From NCBI GenBank assembly GCA_963829485.1, contig CAWHIK010000002.1:248001-312000 (forward strand): a stretch of 64,000 bases of DNA, given 5' to 3'. The stretch's first letter is position 1; each line of letters opens with the position of its first letter. Source of the DNA: JBGPQJ01 sp963829485. Lineage in GTDB: Bacteria; Chloroflexota; Anaerolineae; Anaerolineales; Villigracilaceae. Both the position numbers and the translations under genes were made by a program. Positions 19,487 to 29,464 of this stretch are shown here, one piece after another. The notes under the pieces are model-generated. The model searched no databases, had not been told where the DNA came from, and saw only the letters and a list, made by a program, of their open reading frames with translations.

Positions 19487-19515
19487 AAGAGGAGCGGCGA
19501 TCGCTCCTCTTTTTG
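19487..19515 (+). terminator. Rho-independent terminator
   Basis: A 10-bp perfect stem AAGAGGAGCG / CGCTCCTCTT with loop GCGAT, followed by TTTT, 30 bases after the MBL hydrolase stop. On the minus strand the A tract also gives Ts, so it may serve plsY as well. Confidence 0.85.
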
Positions 19516-19537
19516 TGTGTTTATCCGTTAATGTCCG

Positions 19538-20239
19538 CTACACTTCACTGTTTTCCCCGTTCTCAGCGGCAGCCTTCGCCGCACGGCGTTTGGCGCGTGG
19601 ACCGACCAAGCGCTCGGTGCCATCCATCAAGCGCCGGAGGTTGGGACGCAGAGCCCATAGCAGGATCAACTCCGCCAAAACACCATAGAGAATGTATTCC
19701 CAGGGGCCAATTCCCATATAAGCGCGGACTGCGAATACGACGAGCGCCATCAGCGGCACCGACAGGGTCGCCACGGAAGCATAGCCTGAAAAATATAGCG
19801 TAGCCAGCGCGCCGGGAAGGATGAAGAAAATGGAGGGGAACCACAAGCCGGCAGCAGCGCCGGCGGCTGTCGCGCCTCCCGCCCCGCCTCGCAGTCGCCA
19901 GCGTCCGTTCTCTCCGCGTTCCGCGAGGAAAATGGAGTAGTTATGGCCGAGGATCGAACCCACTCCGGCAAACACCAGCCAGATCGGTGCGCCTCCAAGC
20001 TTTTCTGCCAGGTAAGCTGCCAGCCAGACCGCCACCAAACCTTTGACTCCATCCATCAGACCGGTTAAGACCCCAGCCCACTTGCCAGCGGCACGGTAGG
20101 CATTGGTCCCGCCTGTGCGTCCGCTTTCTATCGTCCGCACATCCTTGCCCGTTCTCAATTTGACAATGATCAGTCCAAACGGGATGGAACCCATCAAATA
20201 ACCAAGCAACAATAAACTAAAGGCTACAAAAATATGCAT
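19538..20239 (-). CDS. plsY: Acyl-phosphate glycerol-3-phosphate acyltransferase (PlsY-like)
   Basis: A membrane protein of 233 residues that should transfer an acyl group from acyl-phosphate to glycerol-3-phosphate in phospholipid synthesis. It shows the first PlsY motif (LLLGYLMGSIPFGLIIVK), the Arg/Gly-rich loop (TIESGRTGGTNAYR) and GHNYSIFL. The second loop reads RWRLRGGAGGATAAG where most PlsY have GGKG(V)AT, so the usual Lys is Ala; this may be a lineage variant. The C-terminus is a positively charged tail. ATG 20239 follows CGGAGG. Upstream on the same strand are a JAMM peptidase and a membrane protein gene. Confidence 0.85.
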   Translation of the reverse strand: MHIFVAFSLLLLGYLMGSIPFGLIIVKLRTGKDVRTIESGRTGGTNAYRAAGKWAGVLTGLMDGVKGLVAVWLAAYLAEKLGGAPIWLVFAGVGSILGHNYSIFLAERGENGRWRLRGGAGGATAAGAAAGLWFPSIFFILPGALATLYFSGYASVATLSVPLMALVVFAVRAYMGIGPWEYILYGVLAELILLWALRPNLRRLMDGTERLVGPRAKRRAAKAAAENGENSEV

Positions 20240-20292
20240 GTGAAAATCCTCCGGCGAGAGTCTTAATAATAAACCCAATAATACCATCCAAG

Positions 20293-20695
20293 TTACTTGG
20301 TAATTACCAGCGAAACGTCGTCGAAGGCGCCGTTCTCGATCCAGAAAGCGCGCGCATCCCAGGCATCTCCTTGCAGCGACCAGATGATCGTTGCCACAGG
20401 GTAGGCCGCTTCGGCGATATCCGTCGGGGACGGGTGCGGCGGTCCCTTCGGGTGGGAATGGTAAATGGCCAGCAACTCCATCCCGTCGCGCTCGATCTGT
20501 TCGAAGGCTGCCAGCTGCGCATAAGGGTCGAACCTGAATCGGGTGGGACTCTGCAGCGCATTGGGGACGGGAATCACCTGCAGGATAACTTCCCCGGTTC
20601 CGGCAAGCAGCCCGCACGAACTCGAGGGGAGCGCCTGCCGACACCTGACCGCGCATTGCGTCCCAATGCCCCTGAGTCAGTACGATGCGGTCCAT
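20293..20695 (-). CDS. JAMM/MPN (M67-like) metallopeptidase, one frameshift
   Basis: A small zinc peptidase of the JAB1/MPN type, about 134 residues. The signature reads AIYHSHPKGPPHPSPTD, i.e. HxHPx(n)SxxD, with a conserved Glu expected in the N-terminal part. The N-terminus (MDRIVLTQGHWDAM, from 20695) and the rest (CGLLAGTGEVILQVIPVPN onward) lie in different frames, with a single-base slip near 20618. Bacterial M67 proteins remove C-terminal extensions from sulfur-carrier proteins or act in cysteine biosynthesis; no such partner is visible here. The start is 4 bases past the stop of the membrane protein gene upstream, so they are probably cotranscribed. Confidence 0.82.
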
Positions 20696-20699
20696 CCCG

Positions 20700-21509
20700 T
20701 TAACTAACCCAGGATAATCCCCAGACAATGGCCAGGGCAACCAGCGGCTCGGTCATGGCGCGGCGGAAAGGCTGAGCGTCATTGAGGTTGGCCGCCAGGC
20801 TGGTCAGCGCATAAGCCGGCCCAAGCAGCAGCAGTCCGAACTGGAGAGGGGATATCCGCCAGTAATGCAGGGGGGCAGCCAGCTGGGCAACGACAAACGC
20901 GATACCCAGGGACCAAAAAAATTCCCACCTGCCTCCAAGGCGCAGGTGCAGTGTGCGCATGCTCACCAGCCAGACTGCCATGAACAGGGGCGGCAGAAAA
21001 ACGATCAGCCGCATGCCGACCGCCCGCAACGCGGTGATCAGCACCAGCAGCAGCACAAACGACAGGCCGGTCAGTGAGGCGACAGCCACCCCGTAACGCG
21101 AATCGTTGGGGTCCACGGCCACGTACTCCGCGATGCAGATGAGTACGAGGAGCACGCCGCCCAGCAGGAAGGCCAGCCACCACAGGGTGCTGTCGGACAG
21201 GGAATAAATGGAGATTCCGATGATCCAGGCTGTCAGCGCGGGGAGGATCCAATGCTCCAGCGTGTTTTTATTATCCAGGTGAGGGTGGCTGCGCAGGAGC
21301 CAATCCATGCCCGTGGCGGTCAATCCCGCAACCAGGAAGGAGACCACGGCGCTCGAACTGACCTGGAAGCTCATGTCGACCCCCAACAGGCTGGTCTGAA
21401 TGGCAAGGGGCGGCAGGGCAATCAGGCGGGTCAGCGCGTAGGCGAGCAGGATGACGGCGGTCAGGACGCTCAGCCGGTTGGAATCGGGCAGGTGCCGATG
21501 CTCTTGCAT
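20700..21509 (-). CDS. Multi-pass membrane protein (269 aa)
   Basis: An integral membrane protein with about eight hydrophobic helices. It starts MQEHRHLPDSNRLSVLTAV and has a loop SHPHLDNKNTLEHW. No enzymatic motif is visible and I cannot name the family with confidence. There is no ribosome site; instead TACAAT lies 5 bases before the ATG on the coding strand, so the transcript may be leaderless. The JAMM peptidase gene follows 4 bases after the stop. Confidence 0.7.
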   Translation of the reverse strand: MQEHRHLPDSNRLSVLTAVILLAYALTRLIALPPLAIQTSLLGVDMSFQVSSSAVVSFLVAGLTATGMDWLLRSHPHLDNKNTLEHWILPALTAWIIGISIYSLSDSTLWWLAFLLGGVLLVLICIAEYVAVDPNDSRYGVAVASLTGLSFVLLLVLITALRAVGMRLIVFLPPLFMAVWLVSMRTLHLRLGGRWEFFWSLGIAFVVAQLAAPLHYWRISPLQFGLLLLGPAYALTSLAANLNDAQPFRRAMTEPLVALAIVWGLSWVS

Positions 21510-21641
21510 AATTCATTGTACCTGTCTCAATCCCGTCTGCCAAGATACGCATCATCCGGGAGATTCCCCTTGGAAGGCGGCTTTCTTCATTAACTAGCCC
21601 GATTTTACCCGTCATTTTACATGTGGTAAAATTGACTGGTT

Positions 21642-22625
21642 ATGGAAGAATTGAAGAAGGAAGCCCTGCCTCCCCCCCCGGGGTTGATCGCATCCCTGGC
21701 GGCCGGTTTCGACGCCGCTGCCAGCCATGCCAGCATCATCCTGATCCCCGTTCTGCTGGACCTGTACCTGTGGCTGGGTCCGCACCTGAGGATCGAGGCG
21801 GTGTTGAAGCCCTTCGTCGCCGCCTTCCAGGCGCTCCCGGCTTCCCCCGAAGCGACCATGATCCAGGAGATCATTCGTCAGTTCGCCCGGGAATTCAACC
21901 TGTTCAGCGTTTTTCGCACGCTGCCGGTCGGCATTCCCAGCCTGCTGGCAGGGACCATGCCCCTGACCAACCCGTTCGGCACGGCAGTCTGGGTGGAATT
22001 CCAGAACACCCTGCAGCTCATGGGCGGGTGGATCGTGTTGACTCTCACAGGGTGGATCGGCGGCGGCGTGTACTACAAGTGGGTCTCGAACGTGACGCAA
22101 CCTGCGGCGGGCGAAGCGTCGTTCCGTCACACCGCCCATGCCGTCTGGCAGACGATCGTACTTTCGCTTATGTGGATCCTGGCCGGATTCGCAGTGGCTA
22201 TCCCGGCAGCGCTGCTGCTGAGTATGCTGAGCCTGTTCAGCGCTGGGCTGGCACAGTTCGTCATGCTGCTCGGGTTGTTCTTCCTGTTGTGGACACTGCC
22301 CGCCATTTTCTTTTCAGCGCACGGCATCTTCGCCTACGGCCAGAATGCCGCTGCATCGCTGATGAGCAGCCTGCGCATGATGCGCTTTACCCTGCCCGCC
22401 AGCGGACTATTCATTCTCAGCGCCTTCCTGATCAACCAGGGGCTGACCAAGCTGTGGCAGGTGCCGCCTACCAGCTCGTGGATGACGCTGGTCGGAATCG
22501 CAGGACACGCTTTCATTTCATCAGCATTGATCGCAGCCAGTTTCGTTTATTATCGCAATGTGAACACCTGGCTGCAGCAGGTTATGGAAAAATTCAAGAC
22601 TCAGGCCACCTCTGCGCGCGCCTGA
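21642..22625 (+). CDS. Multi-pass membrane protein (327 aa)
   Basis: An integral membrane protein with five to six long hydrophobic helices (TLQLMGGWIVLTLTGWIGGGVYY, TIVLSLMWILAGFAVAIPAALLL, FVMLLGLFFLLWTLPAIFF and others) and a conserved-looking segment HGIFAYGQNAAASLMSSLRMMRFTLP. Its layout is like the glycerophosphoryl diester phosphodiesterase membrane-domain or DUF975-type proteins, but I cannot assign it. No Shine-Dalgarno is present; TAAAAT ends 9 bases before the ATG. gyrB starts 20 bases after the stop, so the two are likely cotranscribed. Confidence 0.72.
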   Translation: MEELKKEALPPPPGLIASLAAGFDAAASHASIILIPVLLDLYLWLGPHLRIEAVLKPFVAAFQALPASPEATMIQEIIRQFAREFNLFSVFRTLPVGIPSLLAGTMPLTNPFGTAVWVEFQNTLQLMGGWIVLTLTGWIGGGVYYKWVSNVTQPAAGEASFRHTAHAVWQTIVLSLMWILAGFAVAIPAALLLSMLSLFSAGLAQFVMLLGLFFLLWTLPAIFFSAHGIFAYGQNAAASLMSSLRMMRFTLPASGLFILSAFLINQGLTKLWQVPPTSSWMTLVGIAGHAFISSALIAASFVYYRNVNTWLQQVMEKFKTQATSARA

Positions 22626-22644
22626 ATCTTCCGGAGGAAACCCA

Positions 22645-24565
22645 GTGGCACAAACCAATAATTATGATGCAACCAGCATCCAGGTCCTGGAAGGACTTGA
22701 AGCGGTCCGCCGCCGGCCCGGCATGTACGTGGGCGGCACGGATATCAAGGCCCTGCACCACCTGGTCTACGAAGTGGTCGACAACTCGATCGATGAAGCG
22801 CTGGCGGGATCCTGCACACAAATCGATGTCATCATCCATTCCGATTCGAGTGTCACCGTCATCGATAACGGACGCGGCATCCCGGTGGATATGCACCCGA
22901 CGGAGAAGAAATCCGCCCTGGAAGTGGTCATGACCAAGCTGCATGCCGGCGGCAAGTTCGGCGGCGGCGGGTACAAGGTCTCCGGCGGTCTGCACGGCGT
23001 GGGCGTCTCGGCGGTCAATGCGCTCTCGGAGTGGTGCGAGGTCGAAGTCAAGCGCGACGGCAAGGTTCATTTCCAGCGCTATGAGCGCGGCTACCCCAAG
23101 GAAGCGGTCAAGGTCATCGGCAAGTTGAAAAAGGCCGAGGATACCGGCACCAAGACCACCTTCAAGTTCGACAAGCAGATCTTCAAGGACGACCTCGACT
23201 TCCGCTTCGATACACTGTCCCAGCGATTCCGCGAGATGGCGTTCGTCACGCGCGGCACCACCATCCGCTTTGTGGACGAGCGCAACTCCCGCGAGATGAC
23301 GTTCTACTTCGAGGGCGGGCTCATCTCGTTCGTGCGCTACCTCAACCGCAACCGCGACACCCTGCACCCCGTGGTTTACGTCGAGAAGCAGATCGAGAAC
23401 ATCGGCATCGAGGCCGCCATCCAGTACACCGACGCTTACACCGAGTCGGTTTACTCGTTCGCCAACACCATCAACACCATCGACGGCGGGACGCACATGA
23501 CCGGCCTGCGCGCCGCGCTGACCCGCGTGGTCAACGATTACGCCCGCAAGAGCGGGCTGCTCAAGGATGCCGACCCGAACTTCTCCGGCGACGACACGCG
23601 CGAAGGCCTGACCGCCATCGTTTCAGTGAAACACCCCGACCCGCAGTTTGAAGTCGCAGACCAAGGTCAAGCTGATGAATCCCGAAGTGCAGACCTACGT
23701 CCAGCAGGTGGTGGGCGAGGCGTTCAGCACCTTCCTTGAGGAAAATCCACAGGCGGCCAAGGCCATCGTGGCGAAGTGTCTCACCTCCGCCCGCGCGCGC
23801 GACGCCGCCCGCAAGGCGCGCGACCTGGTCATCCGCAAGTCCGCGCTGGAAGTCCTGACCCTGCCCGGCAAACTGGCGGACTGCTCGGAGCGCGATCCCG
23901 AGAAGACCGAACTGTACATCGTGGAAGGTGACTCGGCCGGCGGCTCGGCCAAACAGGGACGCGACCGGCACTTCCAGGCCATCCTGCCCTTGCGCGGAAA
24001 GATCCTCAATACCGAGCGCGCCCGGCTGGACAAGATCCTCGGCAACAACGAGGTCCGCGCGCTGATCTCCGCTCTCGGCACGGGCATCGGCGACAACTTC
24101 GACGTGAGCGGACTGCGCTACGGGCGCGTCATCATCATGACCGATGCCGACGTGGACGGCAGCCACATCCGCACCCTGCTGCTGACCTTCTTCTTCCGTT
24201 ACATGCAGGCGTTGATCGAAGAGGGCCATCTCTACATTGCCCAGCCGCCGCTGTACCGCATCGCGTACAAGAATCAAGTCCATTACTGCTACACGGATGC
24301 AGACAAGGACAAGAAGATGAAAGAACTTGGTGCCAGGCGCGGAAAAAGCCACCATGCAGCGTTATAAAGGTCTGGGTGAAATGAATCCCGTCGCAATTGT
24401 GGGAGACCACGATGAACCCCGCCAACCGCACGCTACTGGTGGTCACCATCGACGACGCCGCCGAAGCCGACCGCACCTTTGACATGCTGATGGGCGACGC
24501 GGTTGACCCGCGCACGAAAATTCATCCAGACGCACGCCAAGAAGGTGCGCAACCTGGATATTTAG
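22645..24565 (+). CDS. gyrB: DNA gyrase subunit B, at least four frameshifts
   Basis: The ATPase and TOPRIM subunit of DNA gyrase, about 640 residues. The GHKL ATPase reads EVVDNSIDEAL, DNGRGIPVD, GGYKVSGGLHGVG; the transducer continues to VSVKHPDPQFE. TOPRIM shows YIVEGDSAGGSAKQGRD and IMTDADVDGSHIRTLL, and the tail has MQRYKGLGEMNP and RNLDI at the stop 24563-24565. Sense moves between frames near 23648, 24330, 24395 and 24515; with these corrected the protein has full normal length, so assembly indels are the best explanation for an essential gene. The start is GTG 22645 (gtggcacaaaccaat) after CCGGAGGAAA. No gyrA follows. Confidence 0.93.
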
Positions 24566-24591
24566 TATTCATTAGGGAGTAAAGGGTAGAC

Positions 24592-24632
24592 ATTATACAC
24601 AGGGCAGCCCGATGGGCTGCCCTGTGTATAAT
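24592..24632 (+). terminator. Long perfect hairpin after gyrB
   Basis: A 19-bp perfect inverted repeat (24592-24610 / 24614-24632) with a 3-base loop GAT, core CAGGGCAGCCC / GGGCTGCCCTG, ending in TATAAT. It lies between gyrB and the acyl-CoA synthetase gene and resembles the hairpin at 27586 in design. Confidence 0.75.
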
Positions 24633-24658
24633 ATAAACATATATGAAAGGATGAGAAC

Positions 24659-27408
24659 ATGGCTGTCCCAATCGATCCGCAAACCAAGAATATTCTTGAC
24701 CCCGCCCACGATGTCTATCGTTATACACCCCGCTCGCTGCAGCCCATCTTTACGCCCAAAACCGTCGCCGTGATCGGCGCCACCGAAAAGGCGGGAAGCG
24801 TCGGCCGAACCGTCATCTGGAACCTGATCAGCAGCCCCTTCGGGGGCACGGTCTTTCCCGTCAACCCCAAGCGGGCCAACATCCTGGGCATCAAAGCCTA
24901 CCCCGGCATCCGCGACCTGCCGGACCCGGTCGACCTGGCTGTCATTGTCACGCCTGCCCCCACGGTCCCGGATATCATTGCGGAATGCGTGGAAGCCGGT
25001 GTGCAGGGAGCCATTGTCATCTCGGCGGGTTTCAAGGAGGTCGGACCGGAAGGCGCCGTGCTGGAGGCTCAGATCCTGGAACGTGCCCGGCGGGGACGGA
25101 TGCGCATCATCGGTCCCAACTGTCTGGGGGTGATGAATCCGATCACCGGACTGAACGCCACCTTTGCGACAGCGACCGCCAACCCCGGCAGCGTGGCCTT
25201 TATCAGCCAGTCAGGCGCGCTGTGCACGTCCGTGCTGGACTGGTCCTTCAAGGAGCATGTCGGCTTTTCAGCCTTCGTCTCGATCGGCTCCATGCTGGAT
25301 GTGGACTGGGGTGACCTGATCTACCACCTGGGTGACGACCCGAGCACCCAGAGCATCGTCATCTACATGGAAACCATCGGCGATGCGCGCTCCTTCATGT
25401 CGGCGGCGCGGGAAGTGGCGCTGGCCAAACCCATCATCGTCATCAAGCCCGGGCGCACCGAAGGCGCGGCGCGCGCCGCCGCCTCCCACACCGGTTCGTT
25501 GACCGGCTCGGACGAGGTGCTCGAAGCCGCCTTCCGGCGCTGCGGCGTGCTGCGCGTGAACACCATCGGCGAGATCTTCTCCATGGCCGAAGTGCTGTCC
25601 AAGCAGCCGCGCCCCAAGGGTCCGCACCTGACCATCCTGACCAACGCCGGCGGGCCCGGCGTGCTGGCGGTGGACGCGCTCCTCACCAGCGGCGGAAAGC
25701 TGGCGGAAATATCCGCGGAGGCCATGCAGAAGTTCAATGAATTCCTGCCCCCGCAGTGGAGCCACAACAACCCGGTGGACATCCTGGGGGATGCCTCTCC
25801 GGAGCGATATGCCCAGGCTCTGCAGGTTGCCGCTGCAGGACGAGAAAAGCGACGGCCTGCTGGTGGTGCTCACTCCCCAGGCCATGACCGATCCCACCGC
25901 CACCGCCAAGGCCCTCAAAGACTATGCCAAGAGCTACGACAAGCCCATCCTGGCATCCTGGTCGGGCGGGCAGGACATCGCCGCCGGCGAGTCGGTCCTC
26001 AACCGGGCCGGCATCCCGACCTTCATGTATCCCGATACGGCCGCCGAAGCCTTCGCGTATATGTGGAAATTTACCGACAACTTGAAGGCGCTCTACGAAA
26101 CGGTCAGCCTGCCCCAGGACTCCGCTGTCAAGCGTGGACCATGAGGCGGCCTCTGCCATCATCGACAAGGCGCGCAAGTCCGGGCGTCTCCTGCTGACCG
26201 AGGCCGAGTCCAAGCAGCTGCTGGCTGCCTACGGCATCCCGACGGTTCCCACCATCATCGCCGCCACAGCCGACGAGGCGGTCGAGACAAGCGGAAAAGC
26301 TGGGTTACCCGGTGGTGCTCAAACTCCATTCGGAAACCGTGACCCATAAAACCGACGTGGGCGGCGTGCAGCTGGACCTGAAGGATGCGCAGGCCGTGCG
26401 GTCCGCGTTTGAACAGATCAGAGCAGGCGTCCAAGCGCGAACGATTTCCTGGGCGTCACCGTCCAGCCCATGATCCAGCTGACGGATGCCTACGAGCTGA
26501 TCATCGGCTCGAGCATCGACCCGCAGTTTGGACCGGTCGTGCTGTTCGGCATGGGCGGTCAACTGGTGGAGGTCTTCAAGGACCGCTCGTTAGGATTACC
26601 CCCGCTGAACACCACGCTGGCCCGGCGCATGATCGAGCGCACAAAGATTTTCGAGGCGCTCAAAGGTGTGCGCGGACGCCCGCCGGTGGATATCGCCGCC
26701 CTGGAGCAGCTGCTGGTGCATTTCAGCCAATTGGTTGCCGAGCAGCACTGGATCAAGGAGCTGGACATCAATCCGCTGCTGGCTTCGCACGACCGGCCTG
26801 CTGGCACTGGATGCGCGCGTGGTGATCCACGAGGCTGATGAATGAGAGCGAACTGCCGAGGCTGGCCATCCGCCCCTACCCCAACCAATATGTCACCTCA
26901 TGGAAGATGAAGGACGGGACGGAGGTGGTGATCCGCCCGATCCGGCGCAGAAGATGAAATGCCGATGCGCGAATTCCATGCCTCGCTCTCTGAAAAGACC
27001 GTTTATCTTCGCTATCTCTCTCCGCTGGGGGTCAGCACACGGACCACTCATGAACGCCTGGCGCGCATGACCCACAACGATTACGACCGGGAGATCGCCC
27101 TGGTGGCCGAGGGCGATGAGAACGGGAAGAACGTCATCATGGGCGTCGCCCGCCTGAGCAAGCTGCGCGGCACAGATGAGGAGGCCCGGTTCACCATGCT
27201 GATCTCCGACCGTTACCAGGGCAAGGGTCTGGGCAAGGAACTTCTGGCGCGCAGCATCCGCATCGGCCGCGACGAGAAGATCAAAACCATCATCGCCTTG
27301 ATGTCGCCGGACAACGATGCCATGCAAAAACTGTGCAAGGCCACCGGCTTTACGTCTTTCGAGATCGATCCGCAGAATGGGATGTTGAAAGCGCAAATTG
27401 AACTCTGA
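24659..27408 (+). CDS. NDP-forming acyl-CoA synthetase fused to GNAT acetyltransferase (PatZ-like), about seven frameshifts
   Basis: One long locus of about 916 codons with the architecture of protein acetyltransferases such as PatZ/Pka. A CoA-binding domain (TVAVIGATEKAGSVGRTVIWN), a ligase-CoA domain (FISQSGALCTSVLDW, ASHTGSLTGSDEV) and an ATP-grasp domain (LLLTEAESKQLLAAYGIP, LKLHSETVTHKTDVGGVQL, KELDINPLLAS) are followed by a GNAT domain (26850-27408; SDRYQGKGLGKELLARSIR is the acetyl-CoA loop). Breaks are inferred near 25833, 26130, 26287, 26430, 26795, 26835 and 26943. In PatZ-type proteins the synthetase part is regulatory and the GNAT part acetylates lysines of metabolic enzymes. If the breaks were real the gene would be dead, but their density matches gyrB next door, so sequence error is likely. 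The start follows AAAGGATGAGAAC. Confidence 0.85.
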
Positions 27409-27834
27409 AAGGGATGGAAAACGAGCAGGTCGAGGTTATCCAGGTCGACTGGATACCGCCTGCCGGGGGTGACAAAGAAATGATGGATTTACTCGACCAG
27501 CTACTTTAACGACCGGGGAAACTGCGTCGATCTTCGCAAGGCTTTTCCATTGAGAGCGCCAGTTTTCTGAACGCTATCAAGGCAGGACAAATCAAACAGG
27601 GCGACCCATAGGGTCGCCCTGTTTGATTTGTCGACATGCTATAATTTTCTCATAAAAATAACAATCTGCGACGCTAAAGTCCTCCCATTGGGAACAACTT
27701 CCTAAAGGCTTTCGGACATTATACGGATTGTCCATAAGCCAATATGCCGTCCGTAAAGTCTCCTACAGGGGGATAACCCCTAGTTGGGCGCTGACAAATT
27801 AGCAAATACAAAATATAGAATAGCATGGTTATAA
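27409..27834 (+). other. Intergenic between synthetase gene and AT-rich island
   Basis: A 426-base gap. It holds a possible 31-codon frame at 27414-27509 (MENEQVEVIQVDW...), which has no support beyond its length, and the long hairpin at 27586. From about 27640 the composition turns AT-rich. Short inverted repeats (AGGGGGATAACCCCT near 27766-27781) occur shortly before the first island gene. No known riboswitch is recognised. Confidence 0.35.
27586..27632 (+). terminator. 22-bp perfect hairpin
   Basis: A perfect 22-bp inverted repeat (27586-27607 / 27611-27632) with loop ATA; core CAGGGCGACCC / GGGTCGCCCTG, flanked by an A-rich left arm and T-rich right arm. It probably terminates transcription in both directions and marks the left edge of the AT-rich island. 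Confidence 0.8.
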
Positions 27835-28344
27835 ATGATGAAAAAGGAAGGTTTTCCATTTCGCTTAGTCTTTATTGTGATTATTTCCATCATCGTATTC
27901 TCATGCCTAATCTGGTTATACAATCAAAGCCAAAATGAAGTTTTACAGCAGATCTTAACTTATGGAATTTGTTTAGGTGTCATATGGCTTGCTTTCCTAG
28001 CTATGACAGTTTATGGTGTTGTCTCTACTGAAATCAATGAGAGAAAAGATAGAATATATCAGGCACAAGAACCAGAACGTTTGAAACAACATCAAGCACG
28101 CTTCCAATGCCATATTTGTGGAAAACCTAGTCCAAAACCTTACCAATACTGGGATGATTATGGAGAGAATGGACAATGCTATAGTTCATTTCTTGTAGTA
28201 GATTACAATGTGCCAACTGAACTAGTTCAATGCGCCCGATGTCAAAAATGGGCCTGTCCTAATGCCGATCCTCCTCACATGGAGAATGGTGTCTGTGAAA
28301 CTTGCTTAGAGAATCCGCCAGCACAGGTGCCGCGAGTCCAATGA
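27835..28344 (+). CDS. Two-helix membrane protein with zinc-ribbon-like cysteines (169 aa)
   Basis: Two hydrophobic helices lie near residues 10-28 and 42-62. The soluble C-terminal half carries four Cys pairs or near-pairs: CHICGKP, then a Tyr-rich stretch (PYQYWDDYGENGQCYSS), CARCQKWACPN and CETCLEN. This spacing suggests one or two zinc-binding knuckles facing the cytoplasm. I do not recognise the family. The gene is AT-richer than its neighbours outside the island and no clear ribosome site precedes the ATG ATG AAA start. It is the first of four unrelated same-strand genes. Confidence 0.65.
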   Translation: MMKKEGFPFRLVFIVIISIIVFSCLIWLYNQSQNEVLQQILTYGICLGVIWLAFLAMTVYGVVSTEINERKDRIYQAQEPERLKQHQARFQCHICGKPSPKPYQYWDDYGENGQCYSSFLVVDYNVPTELVQCARCQKWACPNADPPHMENGVCETCLENPPAQVPRVQ

Positions 28345-28532
28345 ATGCGCTCAATAGAGCGTCCCCGAAGATCGCGGGGATAATGCATCTGACCCCGCAA
28401 TCCCCTTTAGGGGACAAGCGAACGCCCCGCTTAAAACGCGGGACCATCGGGGCAGGCGTGGCGAATCGCAACCCCGACATAAACCATGCGGGGCAAGTCC
28501 GTTTGGCGTTAATTAAGGAATGGAGCTTGACA
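28345..28532 (+). repeat. Structured GC-rich spacer in the AT-rich island
   Basis: This spacer is GC-rich and full of short complementary runs (TCCCC/GGGGA, GCGGGG/CCCCGC). The segment 28359-28379 (GCGTCCCCGAAGATCGCGGGG) recurs with few changes at 30305-30324, in the spacer after the SDR gene. The two spacers also share GGGGC...GAGTCGCAA-like words. They look like members of one spacer family. Confidence 0.45.
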
Positions 28533-29363
28533 ATGAAATATGGTTTAGCTTTACCCTACAATGAAACCAGACTGGTTGCAGAGGCAGCACGCTTGGCAGA
28601 AGATGTAGGTTGGGATGGCTGCTTCTTGGGCGACGCGATTTGGTGCGAAGATCCGATGATAGCACTTGCAGCGGCAGCGATGACAACCAGCCGGATCAGA
28701 TTAGGCACAATGATTATCCCGGTTCCGCTCAGACGTCCGTGGAAAATTGCCAGTGAGTCGATTGCGATAGATCAATTGTCAAATGGCCGCTTGATTTTAG
28801 GTTTGGGAACAGGTGCGGTTTGGATGGGTTGGCAGGGCTTTCCTGATGAAGTGACTGAAGCCAAGACTCGTGCTGAGATGTTGGATGAAACTATCGATAT
28901 TCTGAGCCAACTGTATCAACGCAAGAAGTTTGACTATGACGGAAAACATTATCATGTAAAACTGACCTTGCTGGATGAGCAGTACTATCCCCCAAAACCT
29001 GTCCAACAACCGCGAATACCGATTTGGGTTCCTTTGATCTGGCCGCGGGAGAAGTCAAAACAACGCATTCTCAAGTGTGATGGACTATTTGCAGAAAAAT
29101 GGGGGGCGGATGGAAAACCCGAAGAAGTAAAACCGCAAGATATCCGTGAAATGAAAGCCCATGTAGAAGCCAATCGCACTTTGAACACACCCTTTGATAT
29201 TGTGATTGGTGGTAAAACGTCTAAAATGGAAAAAGCCGAACTAAGAGATAAGGTATTACCCTTGAAAGAGGCTGGCGTTACTTGGTGGATTGAAGAATTA
29301 TGGGACGCATCGAGGGAAATGGTTATCGAGCGCATTCGTCAAGGCCCTCCGAAGGTAGAATAA
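28533..29363 (+). CDS. LLM-class flavin-dependent oxidoreductase (276 aa)
   Basis: A luciferase-like monooxygenase-family TIM barrel that should use reduced flavin or F420. Typical family sequence is seen: MKYGLALPYNETRLVAEAARLAEDVGWDG at the N-terminus, RIRLGTMIIPVPLRRP, SNGRLILGLGTGAV and the helix following. The C-terminal part is short, giving 276 residues rather than the usual 300-350. ATG 28533 follows GGAG with 9 bases spacing; a longer reading frame upstream runs through the repeat spacer and is rejected. The substrate is unknown. It lies inside the AT-rich island with the other cargo genes. Confidence 0.82.
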   Translation: MKYGLALPYNETRLVAEAARLAEDVGWDGCFLGDAIWCEDPMIALAAAAMTTSRIRLGTMIIPVPLRRPWKIASESIAIDQLSNGRLILGLGTGAVWMGWQGFPDEVTEAKTRAEMLDETIDILSQLYQRKKFDYDGKHYHVKLTLLDEQYYPPKPVQQPRIPIWVPLIWPREKSKQRILKCDGLFAEKWGADGKPEEVKPQDIREMKAHVEANRTLNTPFDIVIGGKTSKMEKAELRDKVLPLKEAGVTWWIEELWDASREMVIERIRQGPPKVE

Positions 29364-29464
29364 AGTTCCCAACACCGGCTGCCGCTGAACCATTCCATTA
29401 GGCGGCTAATAATTTAAGAAATCTTGTAACCAACGATTGCCATCGTTCTAGGAAGGAGCAAGAA

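Noticed and set aside
29364..29464. Integron attC site after the LLM gene
   Set aside because: CCCAACA and TTAGGCGGC words occur, but the paired core sites and spacing of attC are not convincing and no integrase is present.
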